A stretch of 58,289 nucleotides of DNA from Phaeobacter sp. QD34_24 (GCF_028890115.1 NZ_JARCJD010000021.1:1-58289); one strand, 5' to 3'; counted from the first letter of the stretch, positions 19,788-30,405 are shown. Program-made: numbers and translations. Notes: generated from the letters alone by a model not told the origin.

Positions 19788-20981
19788 ATGCAACGCCTGT
19801 TCAGACTTGGCCTGGCTGCAACGTTTCTGTCCATTGGATCGTTCGCAACTGCTGACCCGGTAAACCTCACCTATGTCGAAGACGCCCCTGCGCCCATTGG
19901 CGGCCTGACGCAATCCGATTTCGACGATATGGCGGGGTCGGATTTCTCCCACTTTGTCTTTGCCTTCATCAACTTCTGCACACCGAAGGCTGGCGGTGGC
20001 TTTACCTGTCCTGGAACCAACCCGCAGGTGGTCTGGAACATTGGCGCAATCGACGATCCCGATGGCACAGCGAAGGCGATGATGCGGGAGTTGAGCGAGG
20101 CCGGGAAAACCATCTACATCTCGATTGGCGGGGCAGAGAATGATGAAACCTGGTCGTATTTCGCCAATGCGACCGAAGCCGAACAGGCCGCCGCGATGGC
20201 CGCCCTGTCCACTTTCATGGGCGACTACTCCGTCACTGGAATCGACCTCGACTTCGAGACCACAAGCGCCAGCGGCTACCGAAATTTTGCCGTGGCCGTT
20301 GCGGACACTCTATCGCCGGTGCCTCCGGTTTCGATCGCACCTTACAACTGCCCCGGAAATCCCTATAGCGAACTGGTCTGGCAGTATTGCAATCTGACCG
20401 GTCCCAGCCAGATCACGCCCACCCTGATCAACCGGCAGTACTATGCAGGAGGGGCACAGTGCCAAGGCTGGACCGGTCCGTCAGCGCAAATGCCGAGCCA
20501 GGTCGTTGGTGCCATTGCCAAGGATCTGGGTACCTTCGCCTGCAAGGACGCCGCCGATATCACCGTCGCAGCGGCGCAGCTAAACCCCGGGCTTGCCACG
20601 GTCAGTACCGTCGGTGGGCAAGCCAGCCAAGCCAATTGCGAAGCGTCAGGTACAGGTGAGACGATGTACGCGGGATGCTCCGATATCGTGTCGGCCTATG
20701 TGGCAGCCTATCCAGACATTGCGGGCGCGGCATTCTGGCAGTGGACCTCTCTGAAAGATCAGACCGCCTACGCCAGCGAGATCAACATGGTGCTGATGCC
20801 AGACTCTTGTTTCTGGCTTTCCAACACAACCGATGAATGGGGTCCTGCCCCGCAGGGCGCGGTCAGCGAGGCGCAGTGTCAGGCACTCGATAGCTGTCAG
20901 CCCGGTGGCGGCGGCCAGTCCGGTGGCGGATGCTACAAATGGACCGCCAGCGCAACTGACCCACCGAACCAGTGGAACTGA
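19788..20981 (+). CDS. Secreted GH18-like (chitinase-fold) protein with C-terminal four-Cys module
   Basis: 397 residues from the ATG at 19788, preceded by GAGGG. Signal peptide 1-22, GH18 TIM barrel about 24-345, and one copy of the four-Cys module about 350-397. Strand-3 SIGG and strand-4 GIDLDFE identify GH18. The DxxDxDxE motif reads T-G-I-D-L-D-F-E: the last two Asp and catalytic Glu are present but the first Asp is Thr. The fold ends with GAAFWQW, as in other GH18 enzymes. It may hydrolyse or merely bind chitin or another N-acetylglucosamine polymer. It follows the cysteine-rich gene by 141 bp on the same strand. Confidence 0.8.
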   Translation: MQRLFRLGLAATFLSIGSFATADPVNLTYVEDAPAPIGGLTQSDFDDMAGSDFSHFVFAFINFCTPKAGGGFTCPGTNPQVVWNIGAIDDPDGTAKAMMRELSEAGKTIYISIGGAENDETWSYFANATEAEQAAAMAALSTFMGDYSVTGIDLDFETTSASGYRNFAVAVADTLSPVPPVSIAPYNCPGNPYSELVWQYCNLTGPSQITPTLINRQYYAGGAQCQGWTGPSAQMPSQVVGAIAKDLGTFACKDAADITVAAAQLNPGLATVSTVGGQASQANCEASGTGETMYAGCSDIVSAYVAAYPDIAGAAFWQWTSLKDQTAYASEINMVLMPDSCFWLSNTTDEWGPAPQGAVSEAQCQALDSCQPGGGGQSGGGCYKWTASATDPPNQWN

Positions 20982-20993
20982 GTGGGCCTTGGG
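20808..20993 (+). repeat. Direct repeat copy 2: GH18 C-terminal module
   Basis: Second copy of the segment at 19473-19658, encoding the C-terminal module of the GH18 protein and extending over the stop codon into agtgggcctt. The hairpin seen after copy 1 is degenerate here (ttggg...cccaa). Confidence 0.8.
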
Positions 20994-21226
20994 GAGGGGG
21001 CCACACCCAAAAGTGGGCTCCTGCACCTTTGTTGGCTCAGTCCCCGTAAATCCTATGCCACTGGCGCCAAATCCGCGAAATATCGGGGGCGTGCCGTGCG
21101 CAGGGCATGGTGGCTCTATGCACACGTGCGCCACGACGCTGCCGCCTTCAAGCCCCCCAGTTGCTGATACCTGCCCAAATCGGAAATGCCGCCCAGGTGC
21201 AGCGCAGAGCTGCAGCCCCGGTTCCG

Positions 21227-21610
21227 CTACGAGCCCTCCCAGACACGTTCTTCAGCCAGAATGCTGCGCAGTTTCTTCACCGAGAGCGGCTTGGTCAGAA
21301 AGCGGCCGACATCATAGCCTCTGGCGTCCGCAATCATGCGCGCCGCCAAGGCCGAACTCTGAGGCCCTCCCGTGATAAAGCGCAGTCTCAGATCCCGGTT
21401 GATCGCTTGCAGACAGTCGATGACCTCGATCCCATCTATATTGGGCATCTGGATGTCGATGATGACCAGGGCAGGCGTGTCTTCGAGCTTCAGAATATCC
21501 ACGAGTTCCGTGCCGTCGGCGCAGATCGACACCTGCCAGCCCTCCTGGTTGGCGACTTTGGCGCAAAACTCGGCGAACTCGATGTTATCGTCAGCGATGT
21601 ACAGGCGCAT
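21227..21610 (-). CDS. Single-domain response regulator (CheY-like)
   Basis: 127 residues consisting only of a receiver domain: acidic pair ADD near the N-terminus, phospho-acceptor Asp in VIIDIQMPNIDG, Thr in FITGG and Lys in LTKPL. There is no output domain, so it acts by protein contact or as a phosphate sink. The ATG at 21610 is chosen because AAAGGA sits five bases upstream; an earlier in-frame start exists. Divergent from a hybrid kinase gene across about 220 bp, making that kinase or the second one its likely partner. Confidence 0.88.
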   Translation of the reverse strand: MRLYIADDNIEFAEFCAKVANQEGWQVSICADGTELVDILKLEDTPALVIIDIQMPNIDGIEVIDCLQAINRDLRLRFITGGPQSSALAARMIADARGYDVGRFLTKPLSVKKLRSILAEERVWEGS

Positions 21611-21828
21611 TATGTCCTTTAAAACCTCCGGCCCCAGATGTTCAAATAAAGCCAAGAAACGGCTCCGGCCCTCAAGAGTTAAATTATTGCAAATTCATTT
21701 CTGGAGGCTGATCCCGAACCAGATCAAAGGATCCGTCGTGCCTGTTTCAAGACTTGCAATTGAAAAACCCAAAGGGCTACGTTTCCAGGCAAGAGAAATT
21801 CTCTTCTTATTTTGGCTGTCGGCACCAC

Positions 21829-23967
21829 ATGGCAATAAGAGATTTTTACAGGACCGTCGCCACATATGGCGAGGGCATGCGTAAAACCCAGCATCACGTG
21901 CTGGATATCCTCGCGCTTATTTCGATGGTCGGCGTCATTCTGTCCCTGGTGCGCATTTCCCAAGTCGGAGTGTCCTACATGATCGTGGGCGCCTTGCTGT
22001 TTGGGCTGTGCGTGCTGCCGTCCATTATCTGGCGCTCGGACAAATACCTGATGCTGCGCGGGTTCCTCCTGGTTGCAGGGTATCTGAGCGCGATTTCTCT
22101 GGGCATGGCGAACCTGGGGCTGGCGTCCACTGGCGTCGGGGCCTTGCCGTTCATCCTGGCGATCTGGGCCTTTATCTTCAGCCGGAAATCCGCGCTCATA
22201 TTTTTTGCCGCGATTGTCGTGGGCATGGCCTGTTTTGGTTTCTTGTTCACGAATGGAGTGCTGAGTTCGCCGCAGATCACGATTTCCCAGTGGAACCAGG
22301 ATCCGCGCAGCTGGGTTGTCGCCACATGGGCGCTGATCGTGTGCAGCCTGATCGTCCTTACCTTGATTTTCAACCTCAGGGCGTTTTGGGTCGATACCGA
22401 TGCGGAGGCCGAGCAGAAGAACAGCCAGCTGATCGCGATGGTGGAGTTTTCGCCCGATGCAATTGTGATCTTTGATTTGGACGCCGGGCAGGTCGCCGCG
22501 GTGAACAGGCGGGCAGAAGAGCTTTTTGGCATCTCCCGGGACGATCTCGAAAACGCACCGATGCTGGAAAAACAGTGCCCCGAGCGACAACCCTCCGGAG
22601 ACCTGAGCGCCGATGTCGTCCGGCAACATATGGACAAGGCATTGGATGGCGCGCATCCTGTTTTCAACCTGGAGATCCTGAACGCCGAAGGCGAAGCGGT
22701 GTTTTGCGAGATTTCCCTGTCGCGGATTCCCCCGACGGACAGGACGTTGATGCGGGCGAATATCTCGGACATCTCGAACCGGCTGGCCGAACAAAAACAA
22801 CGGGAGGATCTCCAGTCCAGCCTGGCGGCATCGCAAAGACGTGAGGCCATCGGCCAGTTGACCGGCGGCGTGGCGCATGACTTCAACAACATCCTGGCGA
22901 TCATCATGGGCAACCTCGAATTGCTGCGCGAGCGGGTCGAGGACGAGGAGCTTGAGGTCATCATCAACGGCGCCATTTCAGCCAGTGAACGCGGGGCGGG
23001 TCTGACCCGAAGCCTGCTTGCCTTCGCGCATGAGGCCCGCTTGCAGCCCGAGGTGGTGGATCTCAACACGATTGTGCACGAGGCAGAGAAATGGATGCGC
23101 CGTACCCTGCCGGCCTCTATCGTCGTGGAGATCTCTCTGCTGGCCGGTCTTTGGCCGGTGAAGCTGGATCGGACCTCCCTGGAAAGCGCGCTGTTGAACC
23201 TGATCCTGAATGCCCGCGATGCAATGCAGGGCCATGGCAGGCTGACCATAGAAACCGCAAACATCCGCCTGGATGAAACCTACCTCGATGCCCGGGGCGA
23301 AGAGATCAAGCCCGGGCGCTATGTCATGCTGGCGGTCAGCGACACTGGCACCGGGATCGATCCTGAAATCCTGGAGCGCATGTTCGATCCCTTCTTCACC
23401 ACCAAGCCGCCCGGATCCGGGTCCGGGGTGGGTCTGTCGATGGTGCAGGGCTTTGTGCAGCAGTCGCTGGGCACCGTTCAGGTCTATAGCGAAACAGCCG
23501 TTGGAACCACGCTGAAACTGTATTTTCCGGTCAGCGACACGGCTCTGCCCGCCAAGGCGGAAGAGTCGCCGGTGCAGGCGGACCGCAACGCGGGCGCCGG
23601 GCGTATCCTGTTGGCCGAGGATCAAGAGCAGGTCCGGGCACTTCTGCTGACCATATTGCAGACCGGCGGCTACGAGGTGACAGCCGCCAGCACCGGCGAT
23701 GCCGCCTTTGAGATATTCCAGTCCGATCCGACATTCGACCTTGTCGTGACCGACATCGTGATGCCCGGGGACCTGCAGGGGACCGACCTTGCAAAGAGGA
23801 TCCGCGAGACGCATCCCGATACCCCCTTCATCTTCATGTCCGGCTATGCCGCCGAGGCGACGGTGCATGGCAACGGCCTGCGTCCCGAAGACGTGCGGTT
23901 GATGAAACCTGTGCCGAAGGCCGACCTGTTGAAGGCCGTGGCGACCATGCTGCGCAAGACCGGGTGA
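21829..23967 (+). CDS. Membrane-bound hybrid histidine kinase with PAS and receiver domains
   Basis: About 712 residues. Six or so membrane helices (30-190), then a PAS-like domain ([23 protein letters not shown]), H-box [13 protein letters not shown]-box [14 protein letters not shown]1 SDTGTGID, F-box DPFFTTK, G2 [12 protein letters not shown] and a C-terminal receiver (ILLAEDQEQ, Asp in VVTDIVMPG, Lys in MKPVPK). Start uncertain: this ATG, a TTG 75 bases earlier and an ATG 48 bases later are all possible, none with a strong ribosome site. The catalytic half is clearly paralogous to the convergent kinase at 24057-26969. Signal unknown. Confidence 0.88.
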   Translation: MAIRDFYRTVATYGEGMRKTQHHVLDILALISMVGVILSLVRISQVGVSYMIVGALLFGLCVLPSIIWRSDKYLMLRGFLLVAGYLSAISLGMANLGLASTGVGALPFILAIWAFIFSRKSALIFFAAIVVGMACFGFLFTNGVLSSPQITISQWNQDPRSWVVATWALIVCSLIVLTLIFNLRAFWVDTDAEAEQKNSQLIAMVEFSPDAIVIFDLDAGQVAAVNRRAEELFGISRDDLENAPMLEKQCPERQPSGDLSADVVRQHMDKALDGAHPVFNLEILNAEGEAVFCEISLSRIPPTDRTLMRANISDISNRLAEQKQREDLQSSLAASQRREAIGQLTGGVAHDFNNILAIIMGNLELLRERVEDEELEVIINGAISASERGAGLTRSLLAFAHEARLQPEVVDLNTIVHEAEKWMRRTLPASIVVEISLLAGLWPVKLDRTSLESALLNLILNARDAMQGHGRLTIETANIRLDETYLDARGEEIKPGRYVMLAVSDTGTGIDPEILERMFDPFFTTKPPGSGSGVGLSMVQGFVQQSLGTVQVYSETAVGTTLKLYFPVSDTALPAKAEESPVQADRNAGAGRILLAEDQEQVRALLLTILQTGGYEVTAASTGDAAFEIFQSDPTFDLVVTDIVMPGDLQGTDLAKRIRETHPDTPFIFMSGYAAEATVHGNGLRPEDVRLMKPVPKADLLKAVATMLRKTG

Positions 23968-24056
23968 TGTACAGACCCCGGCTGTCGGCATTGACCTAGC
24001 CAGGCCCTAGGGCGTCTCGATGATCATGAGCCTCTGCACGTCGCAGCTGGGGCGGC

Positions 24057-26969
24057 TCAGGGCTGCCCGCCCCGTTTCAAGGCGTGTTTGACGGCTGCGA
24101 TCAGGTCATTCTTTGGGATCGGCTTGCTCAACCGCAGGTCTTCGGGGCGCAGGCCGTTGCCGTGGACCTGGGCTTCATTGGCGTAGCCTGACATGAAGAT
24201 GACAGCCAGTTCGGGCCGCAATGCCCGCGCGGCCTTTGCCAGATGTGTCCCCATCAGCGCGCCGGGCATCACGATGTCGGTCACCAGCAAGTCGAAGTCC
24301 GGATCCTGCTGCAATATCTCCAATGCGTCGTCGCCGCTGTTTGCCGGGGTCACGATGCACCCGATTCCCTCGAGTGTTTTCTGGATGATCTCCAGAACCT
24401 CCGGCTCATCCTCGGCAACAAGAACCTTTGCCCCGACGTTCTGCAGGGCCTCTTCGGCCCGTGCGGGCTGTGCGGTCGAGCTGCCATCGCCCGTCTCCAG
24501 CGTCTTGAAGTATATCCTGAAGGTGGTGCCGATCCCGGGCTCCGAATAGACCTGAACCGATCCGCCGGTTTGTTTGACAAAGCCCTGTATCATCGAAAGA
24601 CCAAGCCCCGAGCCGCGTCCCGCTTCCTTGGTGGTGTAGAAGGGTTCGAATATCTTGCCGATTTCATTCTTCGGGATGCCACAGCCGGTATCGGTGACGG
24701 AAAGAACCGCGTATCTGCCCTGTCGAACCAGTTCGCCGCTGGAATCCCTGAAATCCTGGTCTCTCTCGATATTGCAGGTTTCGATGGTCATCTTGCCACC
24801 ATGCGGCATCGCGTCCCTGGCATTCAGGATGAGATTCAAAAAGGCGCTTTCGGTAGAGCTACGATCCGCGGACACCTCCCACAGGTCACTGCTGAGCGCC
24901 ATGTGGATCTCGATGTTTTCAGGCAGCGTCCTGCTGATCCAGTTCTGCGTGTCTTCGATGACGGCGTTCAGGTGAAGCGTGGTGGGTTCAAGACGTGCCT
25001 GGCGCGCAAAACTGAGCATGTTTTGAGTGAGATCCGCTCCGCGCCTGGTGGCCGCGATGCTCTTGCGAACGAAGGCCAGCTGATCCACGCTGGTCAGCTC
25101 TTCCTGAAGCAGTTCAAGGTTCCCGAGGATTACAGCCAGCAGGTTGTTGAAGTCATGAGCCACGCCGCCGGTTAGCTTGCCAATGGCCTCCATTTTCTGC
25201 GCCTGGGCCAATGCGGTTTGCGCCTCGTGCTTTTCGGTCACATCGATCAGCACGCCTTCCAGTTCAATCTCGCCGTCTTCGGTGACGATCGGGCGTCCGC
25301 GTTCACTCAGCCAGATTTCGCTGCCATCGCTCCTTTTGACGGCATACTCGAACGAGAAATCGCTGCCATCGGCTATTGCCTTGTCGACCGCCTCGTTCAT
25401 CTTCTTCATGTCGGTTTCGGAAATAACCGAGCCGAAGTTGATCGTGTGACGCTCACCGTCCTGATCATCGCGCAGCTTGGGATCAAAGAACGTGTTAAAC
25501 CCGGCGCTTTTGTAGATCGGCGTCCAGTTTTCATCGTTCTTCACCCGGTAGATGGCACCGGGAATATTGTCCATCAGGTTTTCCAACTGGGCGCGTTTCA
25601 ACTCGAGCTCGGATTTCCTGTTCTCCTGCTCGGTCACATCCAGCAGCACACCCGTCGTTTCGATCAATTTGCCGGTGATGTCGAAAACCGGTTCGCCAAT
25701 CTCGTGAAGAACGCGCACGTCACCGTCGTCGCGGATGATCCTGGTGACGATATTGTAGCCGGTCCGGTTCCTGGAGGCCCCTTCAACCACCGCACGGTAG
25801 CGGTCCCTGTCATCGGGGTGGATCCAGCTGAGATCTTTATCGTACTGCAGCCCGTTGCTGTCGTCCTGCGCCGCATCGACGTGTTTGTTGGCGACAGTCC
25901 TGCTCATCAACTCTTCCGGCGAAATGCCATAGATATTCGCCAGCTCGGGAGAGCAGTAGGAAATGCGCGCCTCGACTTCGTCCCAGATCCAAGAGGCCAC
26001 ATTCGCCAGCCGTGCCGCATTCAGGTATTTCTGCTCGCTGGACTTCAGATCCTGTTCCCGCATCACACGGTTTGTGATGTCGCGTATGATCCCGCAATAG
26101 CCAAGAAACGCCCCATCGTCCGAATAGGATGGCTTGGCGGAGAGCTCCAGAAACACCCGTTGGCCCGTGCTGTCGACAGATGCAAAGGTGCAGTCGTCAA
26201 TATCGCCCCGTTCCGCAACCACCCCTTGCAACTCGCCCCAGGATCCCCGTGCCGGGTCAACCTGCGGCATCTCCCACAGTTTCAGACCGATGAGAGGCTC
26301 CAGATCGCGCGAGGTCTTCGCCCCGCCGAGATGGTACTTCTGCAACCTGAAGTCCGTATCCATTTCCCAGTATTGGTCGACGACGTGCTGATCGAAATAC
26401 GAGGATCTTCTTTGGGCAACATCGGCCTTGGGGTGAGAGACCTGGTCGCGGGGCGTATCGAAACAGGCTGAAACAAGGCTGGCGATGCATTCCGCAACGG
26501 TCTGTTCCTCGGCGCTCCATAGGTGCTGCCTGCCGATACGTTCCAGAACAAGGATCCCGGGGCTCTGGCCGACGGAGGCCAGGCGGCAGGCCAGGATCGA
26601 GCGGGCCGCACCCCCCGCAGGTGAAATCTGTTCCGGCGCTTCGCTGACATCGTCAATGGCAATGACAGCCTGATCCTCCAGCGCCTTCAGCAAGGGGGGG
26701 AGGGCCGACGCGTCGATCGTTCGGCCTTGGGCGCGCCCTGCACCCCATTCGAACAGGGGCAGCAGATGCTGGGCCTGCGTCTTGCATGGCCAAACCGTTA
26801 TCCGATCAACGTGAATGGCGTCAGCCAGGGTCGAGCAATAGAATGCCAGCGCTTCCATTGGATCGAGCCTGGAAAACTCCCTGCCAACTATCAGCTTCCT
26901 GAGCAGGGACTCTGTGGTGCGTTCCGTCAATGTCCACCTGTCCCCAACTGTGGTTTCCCTTCTGACCAT
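24057..26969 (-). CDS. Cytoplasmic GAF-PAS hybrid histidine kinase
   Basis: 970 residues without membrane helices. GAF-like domain about 35-170, three PAS/PAC domains (about 195-315, 320-450, 460-590; PAC ends in IIRDITNR, LLDVTEQE, LIDVTEKH), H-box [15 protein letters not shown]-box [18 protein letters not shown]1 VTDTGCGIP, F EPFYTTK, G2 GSGLGLSMIQGF, then a receiver with Asp in LVTDIVMPG. The receiver's GLRPEDLRLSKPIPK block matches the neighbouring kinase ([15 protein letters not shown]), so the two are paralogues with different sensors. A GTG three bases upstream is an alternative start. Confidence 0.9.
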   Translation of the reverse strand: MVRRETTVGDRWTLTERTTESLLRKLIVGREFSRLDPMEALAFYCSTLADAIHVDRITVWPCKTQAQHLLPLFEWGAGRAQGRTIDASALPPLLKALEDQAVIAIDDVSEAPEQISPAGGAARSILACRLASVGQSPGILVLERIGRQHLWSAEEQTVAECIASLVSACFDTPRDQVSHPKADVAQRRSSYFDQHVVDQYWEMDTDFRLQKYHLGGAKTSRDLEPLIGLKLWEMPQVDPARGSWGELQGVVAERGDIDDCTFASVDSTGQRVFLELSAKPSYSDDGAFLGYCGIIRDITNRVMREQDLKSSEQKYLNAARLANVASWIWDEVEARISYCSPELANIYGISPEELMSRTVANKHVDAAQDDSNGLQYDKDLSWIHPDDRDRYRAVVEGASRNRTGYNIVTRIIRDDGDVRVLHEIGEPVFDITGKLIETTGVLLDVTEQENRKSELELKRAQLENLMDNIPGAIYRVKNDENWTPIYKSAGFNTFFDPKLRDDQDGERHTINFGSVISETDMKKMNEAVDKAIADGSDFSFEYAVKRSDGSEIWLSERGRPIVTEDGEIELEGVLIDVTEKHEAQTALAQAQKMEAIGKLTGGVAHDFNNLLAVILGNLELLQEELTSVDQLAFVRKSIAATRRGADLTQNMLSFARQARLEPTTLHLNAVIEDTQNWISRTLPENIEIHMALSSDLWEVSADRSSTESAFLNLILNARDAMPHGGKMTIETCNIERDQDFRDSSGELVRQGRYAVLSVTDTGCGIPKNEIGKIFEPFYTTKEAGRGSGLGLSMIQGFVKQTGGSVQVYSEPGIGTTFRIYFKTLETGDGSSTAQPARAEEALQNVGAKVLVAEDEPEVLEIIQKTLEGIGCIVTPANSGDDALEILQQDPDFDLLVTDIVMPGALMGTHLAKAARALRPELAVIFMSGYANEAQVHGNGLRPEDLRLSKPIPKNDLIAAVKHALKRGGQP

Positions 26970-27370
26970 CACCCTGGTGTCGGTTGCGGTCGATCATGTC
27001 GGACTCTTGTGGATACGGTCTTCTTTCGAGCGCATCGGGCGCTGCAAAGGGTATCGCGGCTGTTTCAGCTGCCGAGCTTAGATGTTTTTTACTCAAAGTC
27101 CACATTCTGAAGGTGTGCCAGCCTGCGCCAGCAGGGACCTGTCCCGGTTTGATGCCGCTCCTTGGATGGCATTGCTGGCAGAAAGGAAGACGAACCTCGG
27201 GAGTGACAAAAAGGGGAGCAGTGCGGACAGAGACGCAGCAGGTGGCGCAGAGAAGTGACCTGACCGGGAAGCCGCGGGTCTCAGATCCGGATCCTGAGCC
27301 TAGCCAAATGGCTGATATCGCAGGGGGGACAGCTTCGCTCAGGTTCAACGAACCTGCGATCCCTGTCTTG
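26970..27370. other. 400-bp intergenic region, no gene recognised
   Basis: Upstream of the GAF-PAS kinase and downstream of the tRNA-Pro terminator. It contains an 8-bp inverted repeat (atcgcagg 27317-27324 with cctgcgat 27353-27360) enclosing aggttc/gaacct. An open frame crosses the region on the plus strand but shows no family character. Nothing firm was identified. Confidence 0.45.
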
Positions 27371-27400
27371 AAAACAACAAAGGCGCCCTGGGGCGCCTTG
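27371..27400 (-). terminator. Intrinsic terminator of tRNA-Pro
   Basis: Minus strand: AAGGCGCC-CCAG-GGCGCCTT followed by TGTTGTTTT, a perfect 8-bp stem with a T-rich tail, seven bases after the tRNA CCA end. Confidence 0.85.
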
Positions 27401-27406
27401 TTTTAT

Positions 27407-27483
27407 TGGTCGGAGTGAGAGGATTCGAACCTCCGGCCCCTGCCTCCCGAAGACAGTGCTCTACCAGGCTGAGCTACACTCCG
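27407..27483 (-). tRNA. tRNA-Pro (CGG)
   Basis: 77 bases with complete cloverleaf. Acceptor CGGAGTG/CACTCCG, anticodon stem CTGTC/GGCAG, loop TTCGGGA giving anticodon CGG, T-loop TTCGAAT, discriminator A and encoded CCA. It reads proline codon CCG. It is followed by its own terminator. Confidence 0.95.
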
Positions 27484-27618
27484 ACCGTGGCGCGGGATTA
27501 TACCCGGAGCGTGGGTTTTGCAAGCGCAATTGTCGTGGTATTTTTCCGCCATGCCGAATTATCCAAAACCTGCCCCCGCCCGCCGACACTGCCCGCATAA
27601 CCGGATGCAGGCGGTTCT

Positions 27619-29232
27619 ATGACGGCTGACTACCTTTCCATTCTGGGCGGCATCGGCATGTTTCTGGTGGGCATGAAGATCATGACCGCAGCCCTGAGGG
27701 ACGCGGCCGGATCGAACCTGCGCGCCGTTCTCACGCGTTTCACCACCACGCCCCTGCGTGGGGTGATGACCGGAACCGTGTCGACGGCCATCATCCAATC
27801 CTCCAGTGCCACGACCGTGATGACCGTGGGCTTTGTTGGCGCCGGGCTGTTGACGATGCCGCAGGCGCTGGGGGTGATCTACGGGGCCAATATCGGCACC
27901 ACGGCCACGGGCTGGCTGGTGTCGATCCTCGGCTTCAAGCTGAAGCTGGGCAGCCTTGCGATGGCGGGTTTGCTGCTGGCGGGGCTGGCGGATCTTCTGG
28001 GGCGCGGCCGGGTGGCGCGCATTGGCCGGATGGTGTCGGGGCTGTGCCTGCTGCTGATCGGACTGGATCTGATGCAGGCGGGCATGGGTGATGTCTCGGG
28101 GCTGATCACGCCAAAGATGCTGCCCACCGATACCCTGTGGGGGCTCATAGTGCTGGTGGGGCTGGGGGTGGGGATCACCATCGTGATGCAGTCCTCCTCG
28201 GCGGCGGTGGCTCTGGCCTTGGTGATGGTACAGGGCGGAGCGCTGACCCTGACGCAGGCCCTGGCAATCGTGATCGGCATGAACGTGGGAACCACCTTCA
28301 CCGCCATTCTGGCCTCCCTCGGGGGATCGCGCCCCATGCGCCAGACGGCCCTGGCGAACCTGCTGTTCAACGTGGTGACCTCGGTGGTGGCGCTGGTGAT
28401 CTTGATCACAGGAGAGGCCGGGCTTGCCGCCCTGTTGGCTGCGGTCGGGCCGGTGACGGCGGTGCTGATTTTCCATATGGGGTTCAATATCCTGGGAACG
28501 GTGATGTTCCTGCCGCTGACCGGGCGCTTTGCCGCCGTTGTGGCGCGGCTGGTGCCCGAGCATCCGGCGGCGCCGCTCATCCATCTGGACCGGGCGCTGT
28601 TGCAGGATCCTGACCTTGCCCTGGTGGCGGCAGAGGCGGCGACGGCGACCCTGTCGCGGCGGATCCATACGGCCCTGGTGGCGGCCTTGCAGGAGCCGCC
28701 GGACTATCGGCCCGTGGCCGCGCTGCATGCCGTCGAGACGGGGGTGCAGGAGTTGTCCGCGTTTCTCGCCGATATCCGCCTGCCAGAGGGGCGCGCGGAT
28801 CAGCAGCGCACCTATGGTGCCCTCATGCATCAGATCGACCACCTGCTGCGGCTGATGGAGCGCTGCAAGCAGACCGCACGTATCGCGGACCTTCTGGAGG
28901 ATCCGCTGCTGCGCCGCCCGGCGCGGGCCTTTGCCATGGCATTGCAGGAATGTGCCGACGATTCGGCCGATCTGCATCGAGCAGCGACCCGGCTTGAGCG
29001 TCTGGCGCGGCTGGTTGAACAGCGCACCAACCGCCACCGAAGGGCGTTGATGCTAGGGGAGCATGCCGGGATGTACCAATTGTCCGAGGTTTTTGCCCAT
29101 ACGGACGCAATGCGGTGGTTGCAGCGCAGCCTGCATCATGCCGAGCGCATTGCATTCTATGGTCATGTCGCGCGTGAAGCGCTGGCTGCGGCAAGACCTG
29201 CCGCCGCAGCCGATCCTGTGAAAGAGCCTTAG
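27619..29232 (+). CDS. Na/Pi cotransporter family protein with C-terminal PhoU-like domain
   Basis: 537 residues. Two inverted repeats carry the family's QSSS motifs ([11 protein letters not shown] and [11 protein letters not shown]), each followed by GANIGTT or GMNVGTT. About nine helices are followed by a cytoplasmic helical region (about 330-537) resembling PhoU. It imports or exports phosphate with sodium; direction is uncertain for bacterial members. The stop codon overlaps the leuB stop on the opposite strand (TTAG). Confidence 0.88.
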   Translation: MTADYLSILGGIGMFLVGMKIMTAALRDAAGSNLRAVLTRFTTTPLRGVMTGTVSTAIIQSSSATTVMTVGFVGAGLLTMPQALGVIYGANIGTTATGWLVSILGFKLKLGSLAMAGLLLAGLADLLGRGRVARIGRMVSGLCLLLIGLDLMQAGMGDVSGLITPKMLPTDTLWGLIVLVGLGVGITIVMQSSSAAVALALVMVQGGALTLTQALAIVIGMNVGTTFTAILASLGGSRPMRQTALANLLFNVVTSVVALVILITGEAGLAALLAAVGPVTAVLIFHMGFNILGTVMFLPLTGRFAAVVARLVPEHPAAPLIHLDRALLQDPDLALVAAEAATATLSRRIHTALVAALQEPPDYRPVAALHAVETGVQELSAFLADIRLPEGRADQQRTYGALMHQIDHLLRLMERCKQTARIADLLEDPLLRRPARAFAMALQECADDSADLHRAATRLERLARLVEQRTNRHRRALMLGEHAGMYQLSEVFAHTDAMRWLQRSLHHAERIAFYGHVAREALAAARPAAAADPVKEP

Positions 29233-30332
29233 AGGCTCGCGTCGAGCGCGGCGACGATGGCATCGCCCATTTCGCTGGTGGAGACCGGATCGACGCCTTC
29301 TTCACCCAGAAGGTCCGCCGTGCGCACGCCGTCGGCCAGAACCTTTTCGACAGCGGCTTCGAGGCGGTCCGCCTCTGCGCCCATGTCGAAGGAATAGCGC
29401 AGCGCCATGGCAAAGCTGAGGATACAGGCGATCGGGTTGGCCTTGCCCTGACCGGCAATGTCGGGTGCCGAGCCATGCACGGGCTCATAGAGCGCCTTGG
29501 GGCGACCATTGGCCATCGGCTTGCCGAGGCTGGCCGAGGGCAGCATGCCAAGCGAGCCGGTCAGCATCGCGGCGGCATCGGACAGGAGGTCGCCAAACAG
29601 GTTGTCGGTAACGATCACGTCGAACTGCTTGGGCCAGCGGCACAGCTGCATGGCGCCGGCGTCGGCGTACATGTGGCTGAGTTCGACCTCGGGGTAGTCC
29701 TTGCCGACCTCGGTGACGACTTCGCGCCACAGGATGCCCGACTCCATCACGTTGGCCTTTTCCATCGAACAGAGCTTCTTGTCGCGTTTCATCGCCAGCT
29801 CGAACGCCGAGCGCGCAACGCGGTCGATCTCGCTCTCGGTATAGCGCTGGGTGTTGATGCCGACGCGCTCGTTGCCTTCCTCGATGATGCCGCGCGGCTC
29901 ACCGAAGTAGATGCCCGAGGTCAGTTCGCGCACGATCATGATGTCGAGACCTGCGACCACGTCTTTCTTCAGCGACGAGAAATCCGCCAGCGCGTCAAAG
30001 CACTGTGCTGGGCGCAGGTTGGCGTAAAGGTCCATTTCCTTGCGCAGGCGCAGCAACCCGCGCTCGGGTTTTACCGAGAAGTCCAGCACGTCATACTTGG
30101 GGCCACCCACGGCACCCAGAAGCACGGCGTCGACCTCTTGTGCCTTGGCCATGGTGTCGTCATGCAGGGGCGTTCCATGGGCGTCATAGGCGGCGCCGCC
30201 GACCAGATCCTCGCTCACATCGAACTGAATGTCGCGCTTGTCACCGTACCAGCCGATGACCTTGCGGACCTCTGCCATGACTTCGGGGCCGATCCCGTCA
30301 CCGGGCAGAATCAGAATCGATGGGTTGGACAT
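29229..30332 (-). CDS. leuB: 3-isopropylmalate dehydrogenase
   Basis: 367 residues starting [19 protein letters not shown], with AAGGAGGA at the correct distance. Substrate and metal motifs: [24 protein letters not shown], the metal-binding aspartates in the C-terminal half and the NAD adenine site [14 protein letters not shown]. It oxidises and decarboxylates 3-isopropylmalate to 2-oxoisocaproate in leucine synthesis. leuCD lie 4.5 kb upstream on the same strand, separated by four unrelated genes, a looser arrangement than a compact leuCDB operon. Confidence 0.97.
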   Translation of the reverse strand: MSNPSILILPGDGIGPEVMAEVRKVIGWYGDKRDIQFDVSEDLVGGAAYDAHGTPLHDDTMAKAQEVDAVLLGAVGGPKYDVLDFSVKPERGLLRLRKEMDLYANLRPAQCFDALADFSSLKKDVVAGLDIMIVRELTSGIYFGEPRGIIEEGNERVGINTQRYTESEIDRVARSAFELAMKRDKKLCSMEKANVMESGILWREVVTEVGKDYPEVELSHMYADAGAMQLCRWPKQFDVIVTDNLFGDLLSDAAAMLTGSLGMLPSASLGKPMANGRPKALYEPVHGSAPDIAGQGKANPIACILSFAMALRYSFDMGAEADRLEAAVEKVLADGVRTADLLGEEGVDPVSTSEMGDAIVAALDASL

Positions 30333-30405
30333 GCGCTTCCTCCTTGAAATAGCTGGGAACGGGGTACTCTTCGCGCGGGCCAGCGTCAATAACGCGGCCT
30401 TGATT

